Part shown: piece by piece, positions 29,420-37,337 of the stretch | Layout: every line of letters begins with the position of its first letter | Position numbering within the stretch: the stretch's first letter is position 1 | Source: Dehalococcoidales bacterium | GTDB taxonomy: Bacteria > Chloroflexota > Dehalococcoidia > Dehalococcoidales > UBA2162 | Length of the DNA: 41,338 bases | Assembly (NCBI GenBank): GCA_030690265.1 | Contig: JAUYHA010000106.1 | Location: 1-41,338 of the forward strand | Direction of reading: 5' to 3' | Notes under the pieces: generated by a model | Seen by the model: the letters and a program-made list of their open reading frames with translations, nothing else | Database searches by the model: none | Told to the model about the DNA's origin: nothing | Position numbers and translations under genes: made by a program

Positions 29420-30226
29420 CTATTTTACTAGCGCACTATCTCGCGCCCACATTTCGTTTAGCTGGTCCTGAAACAGGATAGCGGTATTGGTTCGAAGCCG
29501 GGTCAGCTTTGCAGTCGCTATTCTGCCATCATTCACATAAGCCTCGAATTTCTCGGGCTTCATTATCTTGAAGAGAATAGTCGGCAGGAAATAAGTCCAC
29601 GCCCAATCTACTTTATTAGCCTCTTTTAGAGTGTGCATGAGCATCTTCCGGAGCTGAATTCCTAAAGCGGTATTAGGGCCGATGTGTGCCCGTGAATCTT
29701 GAGTCTCAATTTTGGATATTGGCCGGGGGCAAAGCTGCCCGGGCATCCGGGTGACACCGAAACATCTGCAGGCGAGAGAGCGTGTATCATGCATAATGCA
29801 GAGTTTATCAGATGTAAGATAGGGGCAGGGGCTTTCCAGTAGTAAATGGTTGACTTCCGGCTGGAACTTTCTCCATTCTTCATCGGTCAAGTTACGCATA
29901 CCGAAAGGGTTGCCATAAGTTTTTAAGTTTGGATTGCGGTCGAGCAGCCATTCTTCTGAGGCTTTCGTTATTGCCTCAAGGCGGGTACCGCCATCGCCGG
30001 CGAAGGCCGACACCATGAAACGGGCTTCTACTTCCCAGACATCGGGGGTGGTAAGCTCGCAGCACTTTCCGCAGTGCTCTTGACAGATGGGGATTCCAAT
30101 ATAGTCGGTAAGAACTTTCTCCGCCATATCGATGGCGCGGTAGAGACCCTCTATTTCCTGAAGGGGCCGGATGATCTTAAGTAAGTTATCCTGTTTATTC
30201 GCACCTATGACTGATATTTTATCCAT
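29420..30226 (-). CDS. YkgJ-type CxxCxxCC metal-binding protein, 268 aa
   Basis: Start 30226 has GGGAGAG upstream. Near residue 54 CQEHCGKCCEL and later CPYLTSDKLCIMHDTRSLACRCFG give the pattern of the YkgJ/UPF0153 family, thought to bind iron or zinc and linked in some cases to protein modification. Finding it inside a virion module is unusual; it could be a maturation enzyme. The C-terminus is helical. Confidence 0.75.
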   Translation of the reverse strand: MDKISVIGANKQDNLLKIIRPLQEIEGLYRAIDMAEKVLTDYIGIPICQEHCGKCCELTTPDVWEVEARFMVSAFAGDGGTRLEAITKASEEWLLDRNPNLKTYGNPFGMRNLTDEEWRKFQPEVNHLLLESPCPYLTSDKLCIMHDTRSLACRCFGVTRMPGQLCPRPISKIETQDSRAHIGPNTALGIQLRKMLMHTLKEANKVDWAWTYFLPTILFKIMKPEKFEAYVNDGRIATAKLTRLRTNTAILFQDQLNEMWARDSALVK

Positions 30227-30255
30227 TTCGGTCTTTCTCTCCCTACTTTGGTTTC

Positions 30256-30289
30256 GGCGGGCAGATACCATTGCTGGTACCCGCCCGCC
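30256..30289 (-). terminator. hairpin after the 160-aa virion gene
   Basis: GGCGGGC (30256-30262) with GCCCGCC (30283-30289) and an inner TACC/GGTA pairing. No T tract follows on the minus strand. It may set different mRNA levels for capsid and downstream genes. Confidence 0.45.
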
Positions 30290-30309
30290 TAACTTATTCC
30301 CTTTTTGGC

Positions 30310-30792
30310 CTAGTTGCCGAGGCCGGTGTACAAGAACACGGCGGCGGTGGCGGTGATGTCGTTGGCTGAGCTGTTCGCTAAGTCAGCGGCAAGAGCGATA
30401 CCTGCCCGGACGAATAGAGGGATAGGCAGGAACTGGGTCGTGTAGTCAATCTGACCTACAGCTGTTACCTGTTGGCTGGTGAAGTTAAACTCCGCAGCCC
30501 GGACAGCTGCAGGAATTGTACCTCGCCCAATCCACAGGACGGCTGTTTCCGTTGCGAAGATGCTCAGGGCCGCCAGAGCGGCGCCTGCTATCCACACACC
30601 TGCGGTATTGAGGACTGCAGCGACAATCTGAACCTGGTTCGCGCCGGCGGCGGCGTACTTGTAAGCGCCGGTTGTCATACCGGAGCCGGTTACAGTCGAA
30701 CCGACCGCATTGGCAGGATACCTGGTGATTTGAACGGCAGGACCGTTCAGGATGGCGTTATAAAGGGCTTCAATATTTCCACGTAATGGCAT
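30310..30792 (-). CDS. candidate capsid protein, 160 aa
   Basis: Ala/Gly/Val-rich, strand-rich protein (GAYKYAAAGANQVQIVAAVLNTAGVWIAGAALAALSIF, FATETAVLWIGRGTIP, PIPLFVRAGIALAADLAN). AAAGGAGAAAAGGTA leader; followed by a hairpin. Size and composition fit a small capsid or membrane-associated protein. No hydrophobic stretch is long enough to be certain of a membrane helix. Confidence 0.55.
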   Translation of the reverse strand: MPLRGNIEALYNAILNGPAVQITRYPANAVGSTVTGSGMTTGAYKYAAAGANQVQIVAAVLNTAGVWIAGAALAALSIFATETAVLWIGRGTIPAAVRAAEFNFTSQQVTAVGQIDYTTQFLPIPLFVRAGIALAADLANSSANDITATAAVFLYTGLGN

Positions 30793-30885
30793 TACCTTTT
30801 CTCCTTTCTCCCCATATTGGGGTTACTTGCCTAGTATAGGTGCCGGCTGACCGAAGCCTCAACCGGCGAAGACTCTTATTGCATG

Positions 30886-31443
30886 TTATCCGGAGATGGT
30901 CGGGCCCTTCGGCTCGATGATGAAGCAGCCCAGCTGCACTCTTGCAAGCAGAGCGGTCGCGATACGGGCGGTTACTGTGATGTTCATCACTTCGCTCGGA
31001 TCGTAAAGAACCGGCTCGGAGAACCAGCCTTCGACTCCCAGACCGTTCTGGTTGATCAGCTGTTCCAGGTCGAAGACGGCGTAAGTCGTCCCGCCGCCGG
31101 CGCCCTGACGGAAGTTCAGGAGCGATACCGGTTGGCCGGGCGTTTCCACGCCGGCTTTATAGAAGACGGCGACCTTGTTGTTTGCCAGAGCGGGAGCCGC
31201 TATTGCCTGGAAGACGGTGTAGGCGGTGCCTACAACGGCTAAGGCGGCGGTGTTCCACTGCTCGATGGCGGTGCCGAAGTCGGCGATGTTCTGGGCGTGC
31301 CTGGCAATGAGTTCGTTCTCGCTGCCGGCGATACCCCTGGCGAGGGCTCTTTCGATACCCTTCTTGATGGCCATCTCTTTGGCCATCTTCATGTCACTGA
31401 GGCTAAGCTCAGAATCGGGGATGACAACCTTCATCCTAATCAT
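30886..31443 (-). CDS. candidate capsid protein, 185 aa
   Basis: A helical first third (LSLSDMKMAKEMAIKKGIERALARGIAG) is followed by strands (KVAVFYKAGVETPGQPVSLLNFRQG, TTYAVFDLEQLI, NITVTARIATALLARVQLGCFII). AGGAGAAAAGAGAATAAT leader. Capsid role is inferred from position next to the 160-aa protein. About 90 bases downstream hold only a GCCGG hairpin (30841-30868) and a TATACT-like box. Confidence 0.55.
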   Translation of the reverse strand: MIRMKVVIPDSELSLSDMKMAKEMAIKKGIERALARGIAGSENELIARHAQNIADFGTAIEQWNTAALAVVGTAYTVFQAIAAPALANNKVAVFYKAGVETPGQPVSLLNFRQGAGGGTTYAVFDLEQLINQNGLGVEGWFSEPVLYDPSEVMNITVTARIATALLARVQLGCFIIEPKGPTISG

Positions 31444-31525
31444 ATTATTCTCTTTTCTCCTTTTGGCCTGTTACGGCCAGATTTACTGTTTTCTCAATCA
31501 GGTGTTGGTTCAGCTAAGTTTGAGA

Positions 31526-31954
31526 TTAAAATAGCTGATATGCGCCTTCCGGCGCAATAATGGCCCCTGCCGGTCCCCGTGCGGCGGCCGCAGCCATCGC
31601 TGCCTGCCGTTGCCATGCGGTATAAGCCGCGGATGGTGTAGCTGATGTTGCGCCCGTGGTGAACTGATGGGTGGCTTTTCTGCCGGCGAGCTGGCCACCG
31701 GCTGTTACCAGTCTGGTTGCCATATCACCTTTTACCATATCCATCGCTACCCCGATTACAGCGAGAAGCGGAACGCCATAGTTGATATAGGTCCCGTACT
31801 GCTTCATCAAGGGCATCTTCTGGTTGGCTGCGAGTTTCCCGGCAGCTCTCTCGGCGAGCGCTCTTTTTTCATCGGAGTTCTGTGCCAACTGGTCGACGAC
31901 CCCGGCGACTCCGCCTACCCCCAGGTCCATTCCGACTTTTGTCCAGTTTGTCAT
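31526..31954 (-). CDS. membrane-associated Ala/Gly-rich protein, 142 aa
   Basis: A hydrophobic segment near residues 54-74 (YINYGVPLLAVIGVAMDMV) between charged helices, then a Gly/Ala/Thr-rich tail. CAGGAGGATAACAAC leader. It is the first gene after a strong terminator, so it begins a new transcription unit. Likely a virion membrane protein. Confidence 0.6.
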   Translation of the reverse strand: MTNWTKVGMDLGVGGVAGVVDQLAQNSDEKRALAERAAGKLAANQKMPLMKQYGTYINYGVPLLAVIGVAMDMVKGDMATRLVTAGGQLAGRKATHQFTTGATSATPSAAYTAWQRQAAMAAAAARGPAGAIIAPEGAYQLF

Positions 31955-32066
31955 GTTGTTATCCTCCTGTGGATACCTTTATCCTGGTTCGACCCCGGAA
32001 CACTTTTCGTTCTCTGGTTCCCCAGGAAGTTACTTGATTAGGGAGCGGGTTACTTTGGACTAAAAA

Positions 32067-32122
32067 GAAGAGGGGAGCGAACCCTGAACCTTTCAGTCTG
32101 TCAGTAACTCGCTCCCCTCTTC
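32067..32122 (-). terminator. strong Rho-independent terminator (minus strand)
   Basis: Perfect 14-bp inverted repeat GAAGAGGGGAGCGA (32067-32080) and TCGCTCCCCTCTTC (32109-32122), with TTTTTAG following on the minus strand. It closes the 35212-32189 unit. The rest of the 234-bp gap holds the start region of the next unit and the 32171 palindrome. Confidence 0.8.
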
Positions 32123-32170
32123 AATTAACACTAATGTAAATCTATTTTGTTTACTTGTCAAGCCCCTAAG

Positions 32171-32190
32171 AACATTTCTCAAGAAATGTT
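32171..32190. repeat. palindrome AACATTTC-TCAA-GAAATGTT, parS candidate
   Basis: Perfect arms around a four-base centre at the stop codon of the gene at 32189. Shares its arms with the site at 40365 and all but one arm base with the site inside parB. Confidence 0.5.
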
Positions 32191-32713
32191 ACCGGTTTCC
32201 GGTCACTGCCCCCTTAACCGATGTGCCTTTAAACATAGCGATCCCAATCAGGGCAGCGCTGCCCAAAGCTAATATCAGAACAGGATTTTCCCAGGGCTTT
32301 TTGGCGGGGTCCCCTCCCTCGCCGGGCGTAGGCGTGCCCCAGACTAAAGCCGTTATCTGGCGAACCACAGGGCGGACAATCAGCCAGTATATGATTAAGG
32401 CCAGGGCCACTCCGATAATAAGAAGCCATGGCAACGCATTTCCGGTGATATCGGTAGCCAGAAGGTGCAACTCGTATTTGGTTTCCCAGGTAGCTGATGT
32501 GTCCCTGTATAAGGACAGGTACATAAGTTCGTCGCCGGGGGCGTTTCCCGCTACGGCTTGCTTTGACTGCGCAACGAGCTGATTAACAAAGAAGTTGTTG
32601 ATGAAATCAAGTTGCTCCGGACCTGCCGAGAAGCTAATTACGGCTTCTTCCGCCGGGCCTTGATAAGTAAACGACTTACTAGTGAATTCCTCTTTAATTA
32701 ATTGCCAGGCCAC
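32189..32713 (-). CDS. two-helix membrane protein, 174 aa
   Basis: GTG start after AGGTAGGTGACAT. A soluble N-terminal domain (KSFTYQGPAEEAVISFSAGPEQLDFINNFFVN) is followed by two membrane helices (ALPWLLIIGVALALIIYWLIV and NPVLILALGSAALIGIAMF) joined by a Pro/Gly loop. Typical of proteins in the inner membrane of tailless phages. Role inferred. Confidence 0.6.
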   Translation of the reverse strand: MAWQLIKEEFTSKSFTYQGPAEEAVISFSAGPEQLDFINNFFVNQLVAQSKQAVAGNAPGDELMYLSLYRDTSATWETKYELHLLATDITGNALPWLLIIGVALALIIYWLIVRPVVRQITALVWGTPTPGEGGDPAKKPWENPVLILALGSAALIGIAMFKGTSVKGAVTGNR

Positions 32714-32720
32714 ATGTCAC

Positions 32721-33377
32721 CTACCTTTTGCTGAAAAGAAGAATGCCTACCGCGAGAACTCCGACAATCACGACGGCCTTTTGATTGGTAAGCCATGCAG
32801 TCTTTTCGGTCTGTTTATGCCAGTCCGGATTGTTATCGACAAAGCTGATATCTAGTGCAAACGGTACTCCGTTTAATTGGTCCCCAGGTAGCAGGTGCCC
32901 CTGCAAGACATACTGGCCAGGGTTACCGGCCGGGCTGACTGCCAGGACGACCCAGTACTCCGCCGCATACGTACCTATCAGCAATATGTCGCCTACCTGG
33001 TATTTTGAGGCAAGACTCACGGATAGTTCCATGCGTGCGTACGAACCGGCGTAAATAGGCGACAGTCTTTTTTCCTGAGCTATGCGATAGTTCTCGGCAT
33101 ATAGCTCGGAGAGGTCGTTATAGTAGAAATGGCCGTGGCGATGGCCCAACTCATGGAGTAATGTTCCTTCGCTGGCATCGGACGGAAGGATGATTGTTGA
33201 AGGAGGCAGATAACCAGCGCCGTCTTTCTCAAGGTCTCCGTCAGGGAAATAGAGGCCGAGTATTCGCCGGTTTTTCTCGGCGGGGATTGGTTCAGTAAGA
33301 AAGTGGAGGAATTCGAAGGCTGGCTCGTTAGCCAGGCCTGTTTTCTTCATAAAGCGGTCGATTGCGGGATAATCCAT
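32721..33377 (-). CDS. membrane-tethered HExxH metallopeptidase-like protein
   Basis: TLLHELGHRHGHFYYNDLSELYAENY contains HELGH, the zinc metallopeptidase motif, with a Glu-rich stretch after it that could supply the third ligand. Residues 105-180 form a beta domain (YQVGDILLIGTYAAEYWVVLAV). A membrane helix closes the protein (AVVIVGVLAVGILLF). It could cut envelope proteins at entry or process virion proteins. GAGGTGGGAAC leader. Confidence 0.65.
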   Translation of the reverse strand: MDYPAIDRFMKKTGLANEPAFEFLHFLTEPIPAEKNRRILGLYFPDGDLEKDGAGYLPPSTIILPSDASEGTLLHELGHRHGHFYYNDLSELYAENYRIAQEKRLSPIYAGSYARMELSVSLASKYQVGDILLIGTYAAEYWVVLAVSPAGNPGQYVLQGHLLPGDQLNGVPFALDISFVDNNPDWHKQTEKTAWLTNQKAVVIVGVLAVGILLFSKR

Positions 33378-33420
33378 GTTCCCACCTCGCCTCTTATGTT
33401 AAAACGGAATTATGTAATTG

Positions 33421-33780
33421 TCAAGCGGCAAGACGTTTCTTTGCTTCTTCCACCTGCTGCCGCAGCCAGCTCACCCCACCATCCGTGCAGGTAATAACGG
33501 CAAGGATATCGGGGCGGTTGTTACTGAGCTGATTGACGACCTCTGCGTAACTGAGGTCTATCTGGCTGGCGCCGGCCGCTTTCCGGAGCATTCCCCATTG
33601 TTTATCTGTTACCTGCTCCAGGAGATTGTGATTCTTTTGGATGTAAACCTGACACTGTCCCAGAGAGATTCTCTCAAGATATTTGGAGATAAGCCCTTTG
33701 GCAACTTCGGGGCCGAAGCCGCCGACAAGTATACCGCCTAGTCTACCGCCTAGTCTTTCCGCCCAGTCGGGGGTTTTCAT
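33421..33780 (-). CDS. hypothetical protein, 119 aa
   Basis: Start 33780 makes an ATGA overlap with the gene before it. GGRLGGILVGGFGPEVAKGLISKYLER at the N-terminus and a helical C-terminus (DGGVSWLRQQVEEAKKRL). No family is recognised. Confidence 0.6.
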   Translation of the reverse strand: MKTPDWAERLGGRLGGILVGGFGPEVAKGLISKYLERISLGQCQVYIQKNHNLLEQVTDKQWGMLRKAAGASQIDLSYAEVVNQLSNNRPDILAVITCTDGGVSWLRQQVEEAKKRLAA

Positions 33781-34754
33781 TTGTCCTCGGTCCGGGTGTA
33801 AATAGTGGCGCAATAGGGGCATTGGACCTTCAGCGCTCCTTTAGTTATATTGAATTCTTTCCCGCACTGTTCGTCCGTGCATTTGAATACTTCCGTCTCA
33901 ATAGTCTTTGCGGCAGACCTGGCCCCTGCCACCACCTCCTCTTCTTCACCCATGGCCTGACTGGCTAAACCGCGGCCTATTTTTTCAGGAATTGAGGCGA
34001 GGGTCTCCGCAACGCTGACCTTGTATTTACTCTCTGTTTTAAGACGTTCAACTTCCTCGGCATGCCGGTTTTCTTCTTTTAACATCTCGATACTTTTACC
34101 CCCAGCAATTGGTTTCGCTTCAAGAAGAATTGGTCTGTCTAAGGGAACTTCTTCCAGGGTATTGTCAGATTTCACGATAAAAGCCGTTCTTGGTCTGGCC
34201 TGTTCATTACGAGGCGCGGAGGCTATTTTCTCCACCGCCTCGATCTTATTGGTTAGCCTCTCAAGGAGGATGGCAAGATTAGGGTCGGACTTATTAGACT
34301 CTTGGCCCATCTTGAAAAGCTCTTTCATATCGGTAAAAGACATACCGCCTTGAGGAGCGCCGTTGCCGGGCATCCCTACTGATGGGAAGGAGTTATTGCC
34401 TAACAGGTAATCGATGGTACGTCCTACAACCGCGGGTTCCATTCCTCTTTCAAGTAGCCCTTGGGCCATATCGGTCAGCCATTCTTTGCCTCTCCCTTCT
34501 GGTTTACCACCGCCGGCATCCGCAGCTGCCTGGCCTCCGCGCATTCTTTCTATGGCCATCCGCCGCCGCTCTATAAGCTCCTCGGCCCTGGTTCGCTGAA
34601 GTTCCTTGGCTAGTTCTTCGTCTACCGCTCCCAACTCCCGCTCAAGCGCCGATTTCAGTTCGACCGACCCTGTTTGCCCTGCTTTTGACCCTGCTCCCTT
34701 TTCGCCCTTAAGTACATCTTCCAGTTTTGATTTGCTTCCTTGTTCGCTCGTCAT
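33777..34754 (-). CDS. coiled-coil protein with C-terminal zinc ribbon, 325 aa
   Basis: Charged helical N-terminus (ALERELGAVDEELAKELQRTRAEELIERRRMAIERM), a disordered Gly/Ala stretch, a second coiled coil (IEMLKEENRHAEEVERLKTES) and a zinc ribbon at the end (FKCTDEQCGKEFNITKGALKVQCPYCATIY). GAGGAGGTAGG leader. It could be a scaffold or an assembly factor. Confidence 0.6.
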   Translation of the reverse strand: MTSEQGSKSKLEDVLKGEKGAGSKAGQTGSVELKSALERELGAVDEELAKELQRTRAEELIERRRMAIERMRGGQAAADAGGGKPEGRGKEWLTDMAQGLLERGMEPAVVGRTIDYLLGNNSFPSVGMPGNGAPQGGMSFTDMKELFKMGQESNKSDPNLAILLERLTNKIEAVEKIASAPRNEQARPRTAFIVKSDNTLEEVPLDRPILLEAKPIAGGKSIEMLKEENRHAEEVERLKTESKYKVSVAETLASIPEKIGRGLASQAMGEEEEVVAGARSAAKTIETEVFKCTDEQCGKEFNITKGALKVQCPYCATIYTRTEDK

Positions 34755-35212
34755 CCTACCTCCTCTACTAATTCTACATTTACTCCAAGTCTGCGGACTT
34801 CTCTTTCGGAGAAGACCTCCCAGACGTGTTTACAGGCTGTCTTTACCATTGTGGAAAAATCGTCATCTATGGATGGGTCCATGCGCTTGATGTCTTCGCA
34901 ATACCGGAAGGCATCGTACAGGTCTCCGGGCTTGATATCTATGTTTTGGTCGCTGATACGGAAGATGATCGGGGCGGGAGCTTTGGAAGTTACAACCGCC
35001 ATCTCTTGAGCGCCCTTGGCTACTTTTGAAGTACTGAGGTTGGCGCTTTTCCCACCGTTGGCTTTCTCTTCACCAATTTCTTTCTCATACCGGCGAACTG
35101 TTCTCTCGGATATGGGGAAGCGTTTAACGATTTCTTCCCGTGTCAAACCATCTTTCAGGAGCTTTACAATCTCGGGTTTGTTCTCATTCAGCTGGAATGT
35201 TCTTACGGCCAT
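34751..35212 (-). CDS. HTH protein, 153 aa, first gene of the virion unit
   Basis: Residues 11-45 (KPEIVKLLKDGLTREEIVKRFPISERTVRRYEKEIG) are a resolvase/homeodomain-like HTH. The C-terminal part (IIFRISDQNIDIKPGDLYDAFRYCEDIKRM) is a separate alpha/beta domain. Small terminase subunits have this layout, but no large terminase is seen. Sitting first behind a promoter wrapped in a long palindrome suggests it binds there and controls its own unit. Confidence 0.65.
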   Translation of the reverse strand: MAVRTFQLNENKPEIVKLLKDGLTREEIVKRFPISERTVRRYEKEIGEEKANGGKSANLSTSKVAKGAQEMAVVTSKAPAPIIFRISDQNIDIKPGDLYDAFRYCEDIKRMDPSIDDDFSTMVKTACKHVWEVFSEREVRRLGVNVELVEEVG

Positions 35213-35223
35213 CTGGTCTCCTG

Positions 35224-35291
35224 TGACACCATGACACGATATTCCTGGGACACTACTGCCCCTATTTTATTGTATTCGTGTCATCGTGTCA
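35224..35291 (-). promoter_or_regulatory. promoter inside a 16-bp inverted repeat operator
   Basis: On the minus strand TTGACA (35292-35287), 17 bases, TAAAAT (35269-35264). Sequences 35224-35239 and 35276-35291 form an inverted repeat with 15 of 16 bases paired, built of TGACAC units. One arm covers the -35 region and the other lies just before the start of the 153-aa HTH gene. Confidence 0.72.
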
Positions 35292-35323
35292 ATAGGCTCA
35301 GGCAACTATTTTTAGACAAAAAG

Positions 35324-35352
35324 AGAGGGGAGGTGTTTTTACCCTCCCCTCT
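35324..35352 (-). terminator. Rho-independent terminator (minus strand)
   Basis: AGAGGGGAGG (35324-35333) with CCTCCCCTCT (35343-35352); on the minus strand CTTTTTG follows. It ends the 39297-35381 unit just before the virion promoter. Confidence 0.8.
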
Positions 35353-35380
35353 GCAATAGGTAGCGTCAACCTGTCTTTGG

Positions 35381-35611
35381 TTATCCCGGCCGTGCTTTCT
35401 TCACGTTGAAGCCGCAGCCCTTCGCGGCATCATAGAAAGCCTGGCGAACAGCCACGTTATTGCGTCCACCCATGCCGGCGGGCGGTTTCGAGAAGGTCTT
35501 ACCTTTCAGCGCGGCGCCTACGCAGGCGTTCTTGGCCGACGGTCGATGACCCCTCATTCCCACCAGTACCCTGGCTGCCTTGACTTCGATCCCCTGTAAA
35601 TTGAGCTTCAT
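35381..35611 (-). CDS. basic hypothetical protein, 76 aa
   Basis: Gly/Ala/Arg/Lys-rich (VLVGMRGHRPSAKNACVGAALKGKTFSKPPAGMGGRNN). GGGAGGGTAATCTA leader and a terminator after it. The charge suggests nucleic-acid binding. No family is recognised. Confidence 0.6.
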   Translation of the reverse strand: MKLNLQGIEVKAARVLVGMRGHRPSAKNACVGAALKGKTFSKPPAGMGGRNNVAVRQAFYDAAKGCGFNVKKARPG

Positions 35612-35627
35612 TAGATTACCCTCCCTT

Positions 35628-35897
35628 TTATTTTTTCCTGGTCTCTACCAGAGCCAGATGAATCGTTATTTCCGATAGGGTACTTTCCCCATCCAGCACT
35701 TTATCCAGATTGTCCCGCAGGAGTGGAAGCGGCTTATCCGACCCGATGGCCCTCGATACCAGGCTTAAGCTTTCCTCTCTCGCCACTTTACTCTTGGACT
35801 TGGTGTGAATTCTTTGAGCTTCCAGAAGGTCTTTAATCGGAGCTAAATTCGGCCCCGGGCCGGGAACTCTTCTCTTTCGCCCTGCTGTATCCACCAT
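35628..35897 (-). CDS. hypothetical protein, 89 aa
   Basis: Start 35897 (MVDTAGRKRRVPGPGP) is preferred to 35942 because a TATACT box ends seven bases upstream (35910-35905). If that box works the message is leaderless. The product is helical and basic (KSKSKVAREESLSLVSRAIG). Function unknown. Confidence 0.5.
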   Translation of the reverse strand: MVDTAGRKRRVPGPGPNLAPIKDLLEAQRIHTKSKSKVAREESLSLVSRAIGSDKPLPLLRDNLDKVLDGESTLSEITIHLALVETRKK

Positions 35898-35980
35898 TGA
35901 CAAAAGTATAGCCCCCCTTGTAAGATTATTCCACATAACCACCAGATTACAGGCTTGATAACTATAGAAGCGAGGCTAAA

Positions 35981-36247
35981 ATGGCTAAGAAGGGTAAAAC
36001 TATCTGGGTAACAACCGAAGAGTACGCCTTGATTGCTGAAAGTAAGGAGCTCTTTACCGGTTTTACCAAAACGAAGATTAGTTGGGGAGCCTATATATGC
36101 GCTCTTTCCCTGGGCGCCCTGGCGGCAAAGGCCAGTATTGGTATAGCTATCAGTTGTCCTGGGTGCGGGCATGAGGTTGAAATCAATATGGTTAACCCGC
36201 GGTCGGTTCTTCACCGGAAACCTCGGCCGGGTCAAACGACTGGATAG
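35981..36247 (+). CDS. small protein with CPGC motif, 88 aa
   Basis: The only plus-strand gene between minus-strand blocks. MAKKGKTIWVTTEEYALIAESKELFTGFTKTKISWGAYICAL looks like a ribbon-helix-helix or short regulator, followed by ISCPGCGHEVEINM. No strong ribosome site (GCGAGG). It overlaps the convergent 382-aa gene by 56 bases. Possibly a local regulator. Confidence 0.5.
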   Translation: MAKKGKTIWVTTEEYALIAESKELFTGFTKTKISWGAYICALSLGALAAKASIGIAISCPGCGHEVEINMVNPRSVLHRKPRPGQTTG

Positions 36248-37337
36248 CGCAGTCGAACTCCTCGAGGCGCTTTCTTAAGTCTTCCGGAGCGGCTTTCTTT
36301 ATCTTATCCAGGTCCCTGCATATCGCCATGACCTGCTCGACATTATCCTCTTCCAGGACTTCAACTTCGGCCTCAAGCTCGGCAGCTATTTTTTCAAAAC
36401 CCCGTTCTTTCAGCTCAGACCAGTACCACTGAACAACCGGCGTCAAAGTGCATGGGCGGCAGGTGCCCGGAGTCTCGCCCTTAATCCACTCGGCCATCGG
36501 CAGCAGGTTGGGGCAGGGCTTAACATTCTCTTGTTTTGTAAACACCGGCGGCTCGGCTTCCTTCTTGGTATAAGAGGCGCTTGTTTTGTTAAGCTTGTCT
36601 TCTATGAGCTTGCGAAACTCAGGCAATTTATCTCTAATCGCCTGCCTATCTCGGTTAAGAGTATCGAACATTATATCTTTAAGGAATTGCCCGAATTCAT
36701 CTTCAACGGGTAAGCCGGCCAACAGTATCTTGGTCTCATCCACCTTCTGTATTTCTGTGGCGCTCAAAGGGTCCTTCCAATCTCGAAAGTCGAGGTTATT
36801 CTTGAATCGGTTAAACTTCTCAAAGATGTAGTTTCTATCAATGTATTCTGTGTGGCTAAACTCCCGCAAAATATCCCCTGCTCCTTCCAGATGATTAGAC
36901 AGGAAAGCGCCGGCATTGGTATCTTGCCCGTCTGGCATCGTTCGCAAAGGGTTATGCTCCAGATATTTATCCCAGTATTCGCGAGGGCTTTCTTGTCGCA
37001 TAAACACCGGCGGATCCACGTCAAAATTCTTCCTGACCTTAACCAGTTGTTTCTTACAGTCCTCAACATCTTGGCAAACGAAAGACGTTTTGGTGGACGC
37101 ATCATCCTGGAAGAGGTGCCCTAATAGTTCGCCTTCAGGCCCGTTAGGCAACCACGGGCCTCGATACGTCACCCCGTTGTCGATTTGAAGAGTGATTGCT
37201 TCTCCATCTGCTCTTAGTGCTTTCTCTCTCGGAGTTTCTTCCCCTTTAGGTGGAGCGTTGCCCAGCAGCCGCCTGTCGATCACTGAACTCGCAGACCGGA
37301 TGGCAATGGCCTTAATTTCTTCGGGAGTTAATGGCAT
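36192..37337 (-). CDS. hypothetical protein, 381 aa
   Basis: Mostly helical and acidic. DPPVFMRQESP near 110 and EPPVFTKQENV near 265 form an internal repeat of a PPVF-x-[RK]-QE motif. Two cysteine pairs (VKPCPNLLP, GTCRPCTL) may bind zinc. The C-terminus is a long coiled coil (EKIAAELEAEVEVLEEDNVEQVM). It may be an assembly or connector protein. Confidence 0.55.
   Translation of the reverse strand: MPLTPEEIKAIAIRSASSVIDRRLLGNAPPKGEETPREKALRADGEAITLQIDNGVTYRGPWLPNGPEGELLGHLFQDDASTKTSFVCQDVEDCKKQLVKVRKNFDVDPPVFMRQESPREYWDKYLEHNPLRTMPDGQDTNAGAFLSNHLEGAGDILREFSHTEYIDRNYIFEKFNRFKNNLDFRDWKDPLSATEIQKVDETKILLAGLPVEDEFGQFLKDIMFDTLNRDRQAIRDKLPEFRKLIEDKLNKTSASYTKKEAEPPVFTKQENVKPCPNLLPMAEWIKGETPGTCRPCTLTPVVQWYWSELKERGFEKIAAELEAEVEVLEEDNVEQVMAICRDLDKIKKAAPEDLRKRLEEFDCAIQSFDPAEVSGEEPTAG

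Noticed and set aside
31985-32000. A T-loop-like GGTTCGACCCC suggesting a tRNA or att site
   Set aside because: The flanking bases do not form a T-arm or acceptor stem and no anticodon arm is present.
34751-35212. Small terminase subunit
   Set aside because: The HTH layout would allow it, but no large terminase is present and the operator-framed promoter makes a regulator more likely.
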